Positions 17,796-25,225 of a stretch of 48,458 bases of DNA are shown here, piece by piece; positions within the stretch are counted from its first letter, which is position 1; each line of letters opens with the position of its first letter. The translations under genes and the position numbers were made by a program. The notes under the pieces were generated by a model that had not been told where the DNA came from, made no database searches, and was given only the letters and a program-made list of their open reading frames with translations. The DNA is from CAZYBU01 sp964645775. Its GTDB lineage: Bacteria; Spirochaetota; UBA4802; UBA5550. The DNA lies in the NCBI GenBank assembly GCA_964645775.1, contig CAZYBU010000025.1:1-48458 (forward strand), given 5' to 3'.

Positions 17796-18850
17796 CAGGC
17801 GCCACCTCCTCCGGCAAGTTTTTTCCGGATCAACGCGGCCCGAAGATGTCCTTCAGGGTTTTCCATCTCATCCCGATCTGATATGGCACGATCAAGGTGA
17901 TAAGGCTGAACCGTCACCATCAGATCGTTTATCTCCTGAATACTTATGTTCCGTATCACGGCCAGTATCACTCCAAGTCGGACATTGGATAGATGTCCCA
18001 TGGTCTCCATATAAGTTATGTTCCGGGCGTGGGCCATAATACCGAATGATCTCCAGACGGCATCCTCTATCTCATGCCGGGAAGAAGCGTATAGATCATC
18101 CCGGATCGAGTCCTCCTGCTGGATGATATGGGAAATAAGCCCGTCAAAGGTTTCAATTAAATCGTACTCAGAGACACCCAGGCTTCCCCTGCTGGAGACG
18201 AGGAAGAGACCCGTCTGCTGTCGCGTCGATTCATCCCCGAGGCGAAGTATGGAAAAACCGTTCTTCTCAATCTTGTTCATCAGATATGCGGAGCGCCTTT
18301 TCATTACATGGGCCGGCAGATGCAGCAGACCGGAGACCTTCAGGCCTGTACCAACATTGGACGGACAGGCGGTAAGGTACCCCAGGTCATCGGTAAAGAC
18401 GAAAGGTATTTCACGATTGATGCTGTCATCCAGACGGTTCGCCTCTTTGTACGCGGCCAGGGGCTGGTGACCCGGCCGCAGGACCTGGATACGGACGTGA
18501 TCTTCTTCGTTTATCAGGATACTGTATTTCTGTTCTCTGTCACAGATCAGGGCTCCGTACTCATTATCCTCCATTTCCGGAGTTATCAGGTTCCGTTCTC
18601 TTAGAAACCGTTTTTCCGGAAAGGATAGAGAGTCCATCTCCATAAATGGGGGAAGAGGCGAAAAATCACATCTCTGCATGTATCCCCGCATGTTCTCCCA
18701 TACCATCAGTGCCTCGCTTGTGGTCATCCTGTGGGGAAAAGGTATAGCCGGCAGGTTCCGCGCCAGCCTGACCCGGGTTGAGAGAACCGTCTCTATGGAA
18801 GGTCCCGTTCCTGTCCAGAAACCGGGACGATCTTTCAACTGTTTGAGCAT
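17795..18850 (-). CDS. mcsB: Protein-arginine kinase McsB
   Basis: 351 residues of the phosphagen-kinase fold. Visible motifs are the N-terminal STRVRLARN (24-32), the catalytic loop INEEDHVRIQ (113-122), the active-site Cys C162 in ACPSNVGTG, and SSRGSLGVSEYD. McsB phosphorylates arginines on misfolded proteins, which then dock on the ClpC N-domain. The C-terminal allosteric RDxxRA motif is changed to EGHLRA (333-338), although the following ALIRKKL is kept. The ribosome site lies within the end of mcsA, 6 bp away, and the stop overlaps the clpC start, so the three genes form one operon. Confidence 0.96.
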   Translation of the reverse strand: MLKQLKDRPGFWTGTGPSIETVLSTRVRLARNLPAIPFPHRMTTSEALMVWENMRGYMQRCDFSPLPPFMEMDSLSFPEKRFLRERNLITPEMEDNEYGALICDREQKYSILINEEDHVRIQVLRPGHQPLAAYKEANRLDDSINREIPFVFTDDLGYLTACPSNVGTGLKVSGLLHLPAHVMKRRSAYLMNKIEKNGFSILRLGDESTRQQTGLFLVSSRGSLGVSEYDLIETFDGLISHIIQQEDSIRDDLYASSRHEIEDAVWRSFGIMAHARNITYMETMGHLSNVRLGVILAVIRNISIQEINDLMVTVQPYHLDRAISDRDEMENPEGHLRAALIRKKLAGGGGA

Positions 18851-18856
18851 CGTAAC

Positions 18857-19396
18857 TTACTCCTCGGACACATATGAGCGGATATGGTCCCTGAGGACCG
18901 CCGCCTCTTCATATCGTTCATCCATGACAGCATCCCTGAGACTCATCCTTAGCTGGTCCAGAGATTCTTCCTTCTCCTCGAGTATCCGGACCGGTATGTC
19001 ATCCTCCACAAAGCCTTGACTGTTAGATGGAATTTTTCCCACATGATACATGTCCGGGTGATGGGATGCCAGGGTTCCTGTCAGTGAGTCTCCCAGGTAT
19101 CTGTAACAGTCGGGGCAACCGAGAAGGCGGCTCCTTTTGTATTCCGCGAGTGAGGTCCCGCAGATCATGCAGGCGATCCTCTCCTCAGGTCCGACCTCAA
19201 CCGGTTTTTCTCCCTCCTCGCCCGGTTCCAGATGGGATATGACCTCCGGGAGGGAAATGGTGAATCCTGAGATCTTCGCGTTCAGGCCGATCCTCCGGGC
19301 ACACTCATCACAAAGATGCACCTCTGATTTGACATCCTTGATGATCTCGGTCAGGTGAATAGTGGCGTCCTTCTTCTGGCATTTCTCACATTTCAT
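18857..19396 (-). CDS. mcsA: McsA, zinc-finger activator of McsB
   Basis: 179 residues from M at 19396 (MKCEKCQKKDATIHLTEI); a TTG two codons earlier is less likely because CAGGG is best spaced for the ATG. Four CxxC pairs (CEKC, CDEC, CMIC, CPDC) form two zinc sites, and a C-terminal UVR helix pair (LRMSLRDAVMDERYEEAAVL) resembles that in UvrB/UvrC and ClpC. McsA binds and activates McsB. It is the first gene of the operon: the usual repressor gene ctsR is absent, and the next gene upstream is divergent and unrelated. A terminator-like hairpin precedes it. Confidence 0.95.
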   Translation of the reverse strand: MKCEKCQKKDATIHLTEIIKDVKSEVHLCDECARRIGLNAKISGFTISLPEVISHLEPGEEGEKPVEVGPEERIACMICGTSLAEYKRSRLLGCPDCYRYLGDSLTGTLASHHPDMYHVGKIPSNSQGFVEDDIPVRILEEKEESLDQLRMSLRDAVMDERYEEAAVLRDHIRSYVSEE

Positions 19397-19444
19397 AACC
19401 AAACCCTGAATTATGCTTAGTATGACGGCTACTTTTTTTCAATC

Positions 19445-19474
19445 AAAAAACAGCGGGGTACTGCTCCTCCCCGC
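19445..19474 (-). terminator. Terminator-like hairpin in the mcsA leader, possible attenuator
   Basis: On the minus strand GCGGGG (19474-19469) pairs with CCCCGC (19458-19453) around a 10-nt loop, and TG plus six Ts follow. It is 49 bp upstream of the mcsA ATG, in a divergent gap where no minus-strand gene ends. If transcription begins near the TATAAA-like sequence about 10 bp further upstream, this would end or pause it before mcsA. Confidence 0.5.
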
Positions 19475-19566
19475 GCTTCATTTTATACAACATATTTCTG
19501 CGGCCCTTGAGACCGATTATGTCGAGAATATACAATAGAAACTGTCATCCGTCAACAGGTATCTCT

Positions 19567-20763
19567 ATGCTCATAAGGAAGAACGAGTCTTTTCCCCTTC
19601 GGTATCTGGTCTCCCTGGGTGCCGGAACCCATCAGATACCCCTGATTCGGACAGCGCTGGATATGGGACTCCGGATCATTGCCGTGGACCGGAACGCTTC
19701 GGCACCCGGTTTCATGCACAGTGACCTTCGCATACAGGAGTCAACATCCAACGACAAGGAGATATACAGAAAACTGAGGGAACTTCTGTTCGATGGGGTC
19801 ATCGAGGCCGTGATGAGTAAATCCTATGGGGAAGCTGTATGTACGGCATCAAAGCTAAACCTTGTCTTCGGGGTAGAGCATATTGATCCCGATATCTGCG
19901 CCGATTTTCTTTCCAAAAAAGCCATGAAAAAGAGACTGCAGAAGGCGGGGATTCCGGTCCCTCCGAGACGTACTGTTTCCCGGGGCAGTCTGAAGAGGAT
20001 AGACCCGGGTGACTATCCTCTTGTGGTTAAGCCTGACAAGGGCCATGCAAAAAAGGGAGTCTTCCTGGTACGAAAAGAATGGGAGCTGAAAAAGGCCCTG
20101 AAGGATGATCCCCGGCTCGTCATAGAGAAACAAATCAGGGGAGATGAAATAATCGCAGCGGGCCTGGTCCACCGGGGAAACTTCCATCTCATATCCATTT
20201 CTGATAAGGTACGCAGCCCGGAGCCCTGGTTCCTGGACCTGGAACATTCTACTCCGTCACGTCATGCTGAAAAGGCCCCGGAGATAGGTAAAATGGGAGA
20301 CTCCATCGCCCGGGCCTTCAGGCTTGTGAACACTCCCCTGGTCATGGAGTTAATTCTATCAGAGGAGGGGATATTCTGCATCGAAGCGGTCCCGGAGTTC
20401 GGAGGGGAATACCTGCCTGAGTACCTGGTGCCTGAATCGACGGGAATCGATTTTATAAAACTGGCCATATCGTCACTCACCGGAAGAAAGATAACCCTGC
20501 CGCCCTACAGGGAACAATCGGCCCTGGTCATCCGTTATCTTACAGGTACCGGGGGCACACTCCAGTCCATAGACTCCCGAACGCCGGCAGGTATGGAGGA
20601 CGTTATCTACAGCCGGGCCCTTAAGGAGCCGGGCGCGCAGGTGGAACAGCCACGAACGAACCTCGACCGTGTCGGTGTGGTAATCACCCGGGGAAAAAAC
20701 CTGGAAGAGGCCCGGCAGCGGGCCGTGGAAGCCGGGGAAAGTTTTAACATACGGATAATCTAA
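19567..20763 (+). CDS. ATP-grasp domain protein (carboxylate-amine ligase-like)
   Basis: 398 residues from M at 19567 (AGGT 6 nt upstream); in-frame starts at 19519 or 19507 would add up to 20 residues. The order is a pre-ATP-grasp Rossmann domain (LVSLGAGTHQIPLIRTALDMGL), the ATP-grasp fold with the flexible loop PLVVKPDKGHAKKGV, nucleotide-binding RLVIEKQIRGDE and metal-binding CIEAVPEFGGEYLPEYL, then a C-terminal PurK/biotin-carboxylase-like domain. Such enzymes activate a carboxylate as acyl-phosphate for attack by an amine or thiol. The substrate is unknown. Its TAA is immediately followed by the ATG of a methyltransferase, so the two probably act together on one molecule. Confidence 0.88.
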   Translation: MLIRKNESFPLRYLVSLGAGTHQIPLIRTALDMGLRIIAVDRNASAPGFMHSDLRIQESTSNDKEIYRKLRELLFDGVIEAVMSKSYGEAVCTASKLNLVFGVEHIDPDICADFLSKKAMKKRLQKAGIPVPPRRTVSRGSLKRIDPGDYPLVVKPDKGHAKKGVFLVRKEWELKKALKDDPRLVIEKQIRGDEIIAAGLVHRGNFHLISISDKVRSPEPWFLDLEHSTPSRHAEKAPEIGKMGDSIARAFRLVNTPLVMELILSEEGIFCIEAVPEFGGEYLPEYLVPESTGIDFIKLAISSLTGRKITLPPYREQSALVIRYLTGTGGTLQSIDSRTPAGMEDVIYSRALKEPGAQVEQPRTNLDRVGVVITRGKNLEEARQRAVEAGESFNIRII

Positions 20764-21396
20764 ATGAAAGAATGGAATAATCACTACAGGAAAAACCGTT
20801 CAGCGCTCACCTTTCCGGATGAAAACCTGGTGAGGCTCATTGCCCGAGCGTTAAGAGAGGATGAGATCAGGCTTCCCGCAAGGGCCCTGGACATGGGTTG
20901 CGGCTCCGGGAGACACGTACAATTACTTGAAGAATTCGGCCTGGAGGCAACGGGAAGTGATGTGAGTTTTGAAGGACTCAGGTCCGCCGTCCGTTTCACG
21001 ACACGCCTTGCGCTCTGCGATAACCGTTTTCTCCCCTTTCCTGATAAAACATTCGACCTGGTGGTTGCCTGGGGTTCCCTCCACTACGGTCTCAAGGAGG
21101 AGAGCCGGGCCATGATCCGCGAAACCGGACGGGTCCTGAAACCGGGCGGATTACTCATGGCCACCCTGAGGTCTGACAGGGATACCGCCCTGAAAAGGGG
21201 GAAAGAGCTGGGCAACAACCAGTGGCTCACCGATCTTGAAGAGATACAGGGGAGTACGGTCTCCATCTTTACCAGGAAAGAAGCGGAATCTCTCTTTGAA
21301 GAACTATTCCATGGGGAAACCGGACTAACGGAAAGGATACCCCCCGGCCAGGAGAGGAGGATCTCCCACTGGATTATCAGGGCCCGGAGGAGGTAG
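20764..21396 (+). CDS. Class I SAM-dependent methyltransferase paired with the ATP-grasp enzyme
   Basis: 210 residues. SAM motif I is ALDMGCGSGRHVQLLEEFG; later motifs are CDNRFLPFPDKTFDLVVAWGSL and ETGRVLKPGGLLMATLRSD. The N-terminus KEWNNHYRKNRSALTFPDENL is common in methyltransferases next to biosynthetic ligases. It starts directly after the ATP-grasp stop codon. Its last 20 bp overlap the 3' end of the transglutaminase-like gene on the other strand. The methyl acceptor is unknown. Confidence 0.87.
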   Translation: MKEWNNHYRKNRSALTFPDENLVRLIARALREDEIRLPARALDMGCGSGRHVQLLEEFGLEATGSDVSFEGLRSAVRFTTRLALCDNRFLPFPDKTFDLVVAWGSLHYGLKEESRAMIRETGRVLKPGGLLMATLRSDRDTALKRGKELGNNQWLTDLEEIQGSTVSIFTRKEAESLFEELFHGETGLTERIPPGQERRISHWIIRARRR

Positions 21397-22900
21397 CCTC
21401 CAGCTGCCTGGCAAGGCGATCCCGGTTGCTCTTCAAACGATAGAAGACAGATTCTCTGTAACCAGGGTGAGTGGAGGCAAACCGCATACCGGCATTCAAA
21501 GTCTTCAGGGCTTCTTTCGGTTTACGCATATTGTAAAGACGGGAACCGAGGTTCATGTATTCAATCAATATATTTGTATGGACCCGGTTCCGTACCCTTT
21601 CCGCGGAACGATTTTCCCTGAACACCTTTTTACCCAGAAGCCGGTCAATGGCGGAATAAAGTTTCTCTATATCTTCACGATTCGCGCTTTTGTGGTCAGA
21701 GAGAAGGTCATTGATATAGCCCGCAAGGATATTGTTGAAGATCGTTTCCCGGGTGGAACTCCCCTCATCCAGGAGACGGTCGGCCCGGAGCGAAAGCCGG
21801 TGCAGGTTTTGGGCGTATGATGGGTCCCATGGGGATTTCCCCCTGGTCACTTCATTAATCTTCATCGTGATGACCCTTGCGACCAGGACCTCAATATTCT
21901 TCCTGTGGGCGTCGGCGTACCGGTCGAAGGGGCGCGAGTCATACAGACGTCTCAGGCGACTGACCTTCTCCTCCAAAAGATCCGTATTATCCATGATCCT
22001 CTTTTTCACAAACTGGTAGGTTTTATACAGGGTATTGTCTATAATATATTTGTCCCGGTCATGGGAGATGTAGCATCCCAGCAGGGAAAGAACCACGGCC
22101 CGTCCGTAGTCCCGGGGTGGATCGAAATCGGGATAATGAACATCGGCCGTGTAGACCAGGGAGCGGTTATTGTAGACCTGGACCAGGACGCGCAGGTTGT
22201 CCAGGGGCTGTCTCGATCTGTAGGATGGCACATCCACCCTCACATCAGACCTGTGAAGCCTCCTGCCGTAGGTTCCGGATAGAAGGTCACGGGTGTCGAA
22301 TCCATACCGGTTGGTGGTCTCCACTTCAACCTTTTTACCGTCAATATATACAATGGAGAAGATATGCCCCGGGACCGAAACGTAAGCGGTCCGTATGCCC
22401 ATCTCATCCAGGAAAGCGTTATAGATCAGTGCGGACTTGTAGCAGTTGAAGTGGCCCTCGTCAAATGTACGCCGGATACCGATATTGTATCCGGCCCCCT
22501 TTCCCTTCATCTTAACACGGAAAAGTTCGTTATGCAGGTAATGGAGCGTATACTCTGCCCTGTGATACTCGGAGAGGTTCCCGGTCTCCTTCCTTATATC
22601 TGCCAGTATCCGGTCAAATCGACCCAGGTAAGCCTGTAATTCATCGGGTGAAATAACCTCTGAAGCGAGAAGGTAAAGTCGAATAAGCCTGCCGTCATAG
22701 AGTGGAAGACCCTGTTCGGAGCTGATCCGGTTATACTCCGATCTCTCCGTTTCCGTCATAGCTTCCCGTATCCCGGGAAAATCAAACAGGGCGTAGAACT
22801 CCTGAAAGGCGCTGTATCCTTCCCCGGCTTTCAGGGGGAGGGCAATTATCAGAAGTATGAATACGGCCCTGCAAAAAACTGTATTTATAACCGAAACCAT
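21377..22900 (-). CDS. Exported transglutaminase-like protein with helical C-terminus
   Basis: 507 residues from M at 22900, chosen over GTG at 22906 because AAAGGAG lies 5 nt before the ATG. A signal peptide (VFILLIIALPLKAG) is present. A transglutaminase/protease-like core carries a Cys-His-acid set: Cys in EGHFNCYKSAL (153 from this start), His in VSVPGHIFSIVYIDG (179) and Glu in VEVETTNRYGFD (194). The C-terminal half (about 275-500) is helical, with TPR-like text such as LGSRLYNMRKPKEALKTLNAG. The role, perhaps a periplasmic peptidase or cross-linker, is not known. It diverges from the SanA-like gene. Confidence 0.8.
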   Translation of the reverse strand: MVSVINTVFCRAVFILLIIALPLKAGEGYSAFQEFYALFDFPGIREAMTETERSEYNRISSEQGLPLYDGRLIRLYLLASEVISPDELQAYLGRFDRILADIRKETGNLSEYHRAEYTLHYLHNELFRVKMKGKGAGYNIGIRRTFDEGHFNCYKSALIYNAFLDEMGIRTAYVSVPGHIFSIVYIDGKKVEVETTNRYGFDTRDLLSGTYGRRLHRSDVRVDVPSYRSRQPLDNLRVLVQVYNNRSLVYTADVHYPDFDPPRDYGRAVVLSLLGCYISHDRDKYIIDNTLYKTYQFVKKRIMDNTDLLEEKVSRLRRLYDSRPFDRYADAHRKNIEVLVARVITMKINEVTRGKSPWDPSYAQNLHRLSLRADRLLDEGSSTRETIFNNILAGYINDLLSDHKSANREDIEKLYSAIDRLLGKKVFRENRSAERVRNRVHTNILIEYMNLGSRLYNMRKPKEALKTLNAGMRFASTHPGYRESVFYRLKSNRDRLARQLEATSSGP

Positions 22901-22959
22901 GATCACTCCTTTCCAAAAGGGCTTTACAAACAGGGTATGGTTTTTTTTTATCCCCTTTC

Positions 22960-23595
22960 ATGAGCCCATTTTTCCGAAATCGCAAAATCCTGATCCTGGT
23001 TCCTCTCCTGTTCTCTCTCTCTATACTCGCTGTTGACAGGTCCGTGAGCTTCTACTCGAGATCATACTGTTTCGATGATATTTCAAGGCTCCCGGTCCGG
23101 CGAGTAGCTCTGCTCCTGGGAACCAGCCAACAACTCTCCAGCGGAGAGCGCAACCTGTTTTTTGACTATCGCATGGACGCCGCTGCGAAACTGTATCACC
23201 ATAAAAAAGTTACGATGATCCTGGCAAGCGGGGCCCGTCACAGCCGCTATTACGACGAGACCCGGGCCATGGTCCGGGCCCTGACAAAAAGGGACGTGCC
23301 CCCTCACCGTATCATGACAGATAATGAAGGCTTCCGCACCCTTGAGTCCGTCATCCGGGCCAGGGACATTTACGGCATTACGGATCCCATTGTCGTTTCA
23401 CAAAAATTCCATAATGAACGGGCGGTCTTCCTGGCCCGGCACAACGATATCCAGGCCATGGCCTACAACGCGCGAAGTCCCGGTTTCTTTTATGGACTCA
23501 AGACCTGGTTCCGGGAACTCTTCGCGCGGGTCCGGGCCGTGGTCGACCTTTACATCATCTCACTAAACGGTATTACCGGAACGGAAGATTTATGA
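22960..23595 (+). CDS. SanA-like DUF218 inner-membrane protein
   Basis: 211 residues, one N-terminal helix (about 9-24) and a periplasmic DUF218 domain. Family motifs of the SanA/YdcF group are present: VALLLGTSQQL, FDYRMDAAAKLYHHKKV, MILASGARHSRYYDE, FRTLESVIRARDIYG, FHNERAVFLARHN. E. coli SanA affects envelope permeability and vancomycin tolerance; the reaction is unknown. The start has no clear ribosome site. Its last four bases overlap the next gene (ATGA), so the two are translationally coupled. Confidence 0.85.
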   Translation: MSPFFRNRKILILVPLLFSLSILAVDRSVSFYSRSYCFDDISRLPVRRVALLLGTSQQLSSGERNLFFDYRMDAAAKLYHHKKVTMILASGARHSRYYDETRAMVRALTKRDVPPHRIMTDNEGFRTLESVIRARDIYGITDPIVVSQKFHNERAVFLARHNDIQAMAYNARSPGFFYGLKTWFRELFARVRAVVDLYIISLNGITGTEDL

Positions 23596-24482
23596 ATGCC
23601 GGATACGATCCTCCACGAGAGAATTGCCCTCTCTGCGCATCCCGGAAGATAGAGGACCATTATCACATAACCGCCTGGAGAATTCCCTTCACCACCAGCA
23701 GGTGCGCAGACTGCCGGTTCGTCTTCATGAACCCTCCCCTGGATGACCGAACCATCGATTCCCTCTATGGAGAAGAGTATTATTCGGGAGAGGCGGACTA
23801 TTCCTATCACGACGAACGAAAAAAAGAGGAGTTCGCCCGCCATCTCTGGCGGGCCCGGATAAAAAAGCTTTCCCGTCACGCGCCGGCCGGGAATCTTCTG
23901 GACGTGGGAGCTTCCTTCGGGGGCCTCATGGCGGCCGCACGGGAGCACTTCACCCCCTTCGGCATAGAAAAGTCGGAGTTTTCGGGACGTTACGCCGGGC
24001 ACCGGTTCCCGGGACAGGTCCACCTGGGAACACTTGAAAATCATCCCTTCAAGCCGGGACAGTTCTCGGTCATTACCATGATCGAACTCATTGAACACCT
24101 TAAGGACCCGGCCTCAGCCCTGAAGAGATGTTACGATCTTCTAAAACCGGGAGGTATCCTGCTCATCCAGACCGCCAATATGGACGGCCTGCAGGCCCGG
24201 CTGCTGAAAGAAACATACGCCTACTACATGCCGGGCCATCTCTCCTATTTTTCAGCCTGGAACATGGAGAAAGCCCTCCTGGAGGCGGGATTCAGCCGCG
24301 TGCGCTTCTTCTATCCCGTGGAATTCGGTCTGATACCGAAACTGAGGAAATCCAGGGGAGATTTTACGTCATATTCAGATTATCGCCGCTGGCTCAGGAT
24401 TGCCCTTTATCACCTGGCAGGAAAGGCGCATACGCGATATCGATCCCTTACCAGTTCCATGGTCCTCTACGCCTGGAGGTAA
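23592..24482 (+). CDS. SAM-dependent methyltransferase with N-terminal zinc ribbon
   Basis: 296 residues. The N-terminus has two Cys pairs, CPLC and CADC, followed by RFVFMNPPLDDRTIDSLYGEEYY, the standard lead of the Methyltransf_23 group found in polysaccharide and antibiotic loci. SAM motif I is LLDVGASFGGLMAAAREHF; later blocks are ITMIELIEHLKDPASALKRC and LLKPGGILLIQTAN, then PGHLSYFS. The substrate is unknown; a sugar or glycan intermediate is likely given the family. It overlaps the SanA-like gene by 4 bp and ends 4 bp from the convergent pcm gene. Confidence 0.87.
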   Translation: MNAGYDPPRENCPLCASRKIEDHYHITAWRIPFTTSRCADCRFVFMNPPLDDRTIDSLYGEEYYSGEADYSYHDERKKEEFARHLWRARIKKLSRHAPAGNLLDVGASFGGLMAAAREHFTPFGIEKSEFSGRYAGHRFPGQVHLGTLENHPFKPGQFSVITMIELIEHLKDPASALKRCYDLLKPGGILLIQTANMDGLQARLLKETYAYYMPGHLSYFSAWNMEKALLEAGFSRVRFFYPVEFGLIPKLRKSRGDFTSYSDYRRWLRIALYHLAGKAHTRYRSLTSSMVLYAWR

Positions 24483-24486
24483 AGAA

Positions 24487-25122
24487 TCACTGCAGACCCT
24501 TTTCCATGGGGACAAACCGGACATAACTGTGGTCTTCCCGTTCCAGACGCCCCCACTCCTTACGTATCACCACAAGGCGCTGGATATCGGTCCCTTCCGG
24601 CGCGACAAGTCGTCCCCCCTCCGCAAGCTGTTCGGTCAGGCTGTCCGGTATCCTGGGAGGAGCGGCCGTGAGTATGATAGCGTCAAAGGGTGCTTCCTCC
24701 GGCCATCCCTCATACCCGTCTCCCATTGTGAGATGAACATTTGAATACCCCTGTAATCGTCCTTCCGACGCCTTTGTCAGCTTCCTGATCCTTTCTATGG
24801 AGAAGACCTCCACCCCCATCTCCGCGAGGATGGCGGTCTGATATCCGGAACCTGTCCCTACCTCCAGGACCCGCTCACCGGGCCCCACCTGGCAGAGCTC
24901 GGTCATAAAAGCCACGATATAGGGCTGAGATATGGTCTGTCCCTGTCCGATGGGGAGGGGATAATCCCCATAGGCCCGGTTCAGATCATAACCGGGAGCG
25001 TACAGATGCCTTGGGACGCGTTTCATGGCATCCAGAACCCTCTCGTCCTGGACTCCCCTGCTTCGGATCTGTTCTTCTACCATTTTCTCCAGATAGGAAC
25101 GGTGCCTCTCTTCTTCTCTCAT
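24487..25122 (-). CDS. pcm: Protein-L-isoaspartate O-methyltransferase
   Basis: 211 residues matching the full family: VEEQIRSRGVQDERVLDAMKRVPRHLY, the substrate loop LPIGQGQTISQPYIVAFMTE, SAM motif VLEVGTGSGYQTAILAEMG, then GDGYEGWPEEAPFDAIILTAAPP and the C-terminal GGRLVAPEG. It methylates L-isoaspartyl residues of aged proteins so that they can revert. The ATG at 25122 has no ribosome site; an internal Met (MVEEQ, at 25083) follows GGAG closely and would also give a complete enzyme. It diverges from the large sensor kinase gene. Confidence 0.95.
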   Translation of the reverse strand: MREEERHRSYLEKMVEEQIRSRGVQDERVLDAMKRVPRHLYAPGYDLNRAYGDYPLPIGQGQTISQPYIVAFMTELCQVGPGERVLEVGTGSGYQTAILAEMGVEVFSIERIRKLTKASEGRLQGYSNVHLTMGDGYEGWPEEAPFDAIILTAAPPRIPDSLTEQLAEGGRLVAPEGTDIQRLVVIRKEWGRLEREDHSYVRFVPMEKGLQ

Positions 25123-25225
25123 AATTTACGTATACATAACCTTTTTTGTTTGCATGTATTTCTTGCATTACCTATGATAAAAATACTAACTTTACAATAG
25201 AAGTAAAGTCTTAATCAAATACAGG

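Noticed and set aside
19403..19566. CtsR box or CIRCE element upstream of mcsA
   Set aside because: Neither the tandem GGTCAAA heptamers nor the TTAGCACTC inverted repeat is present by eye.
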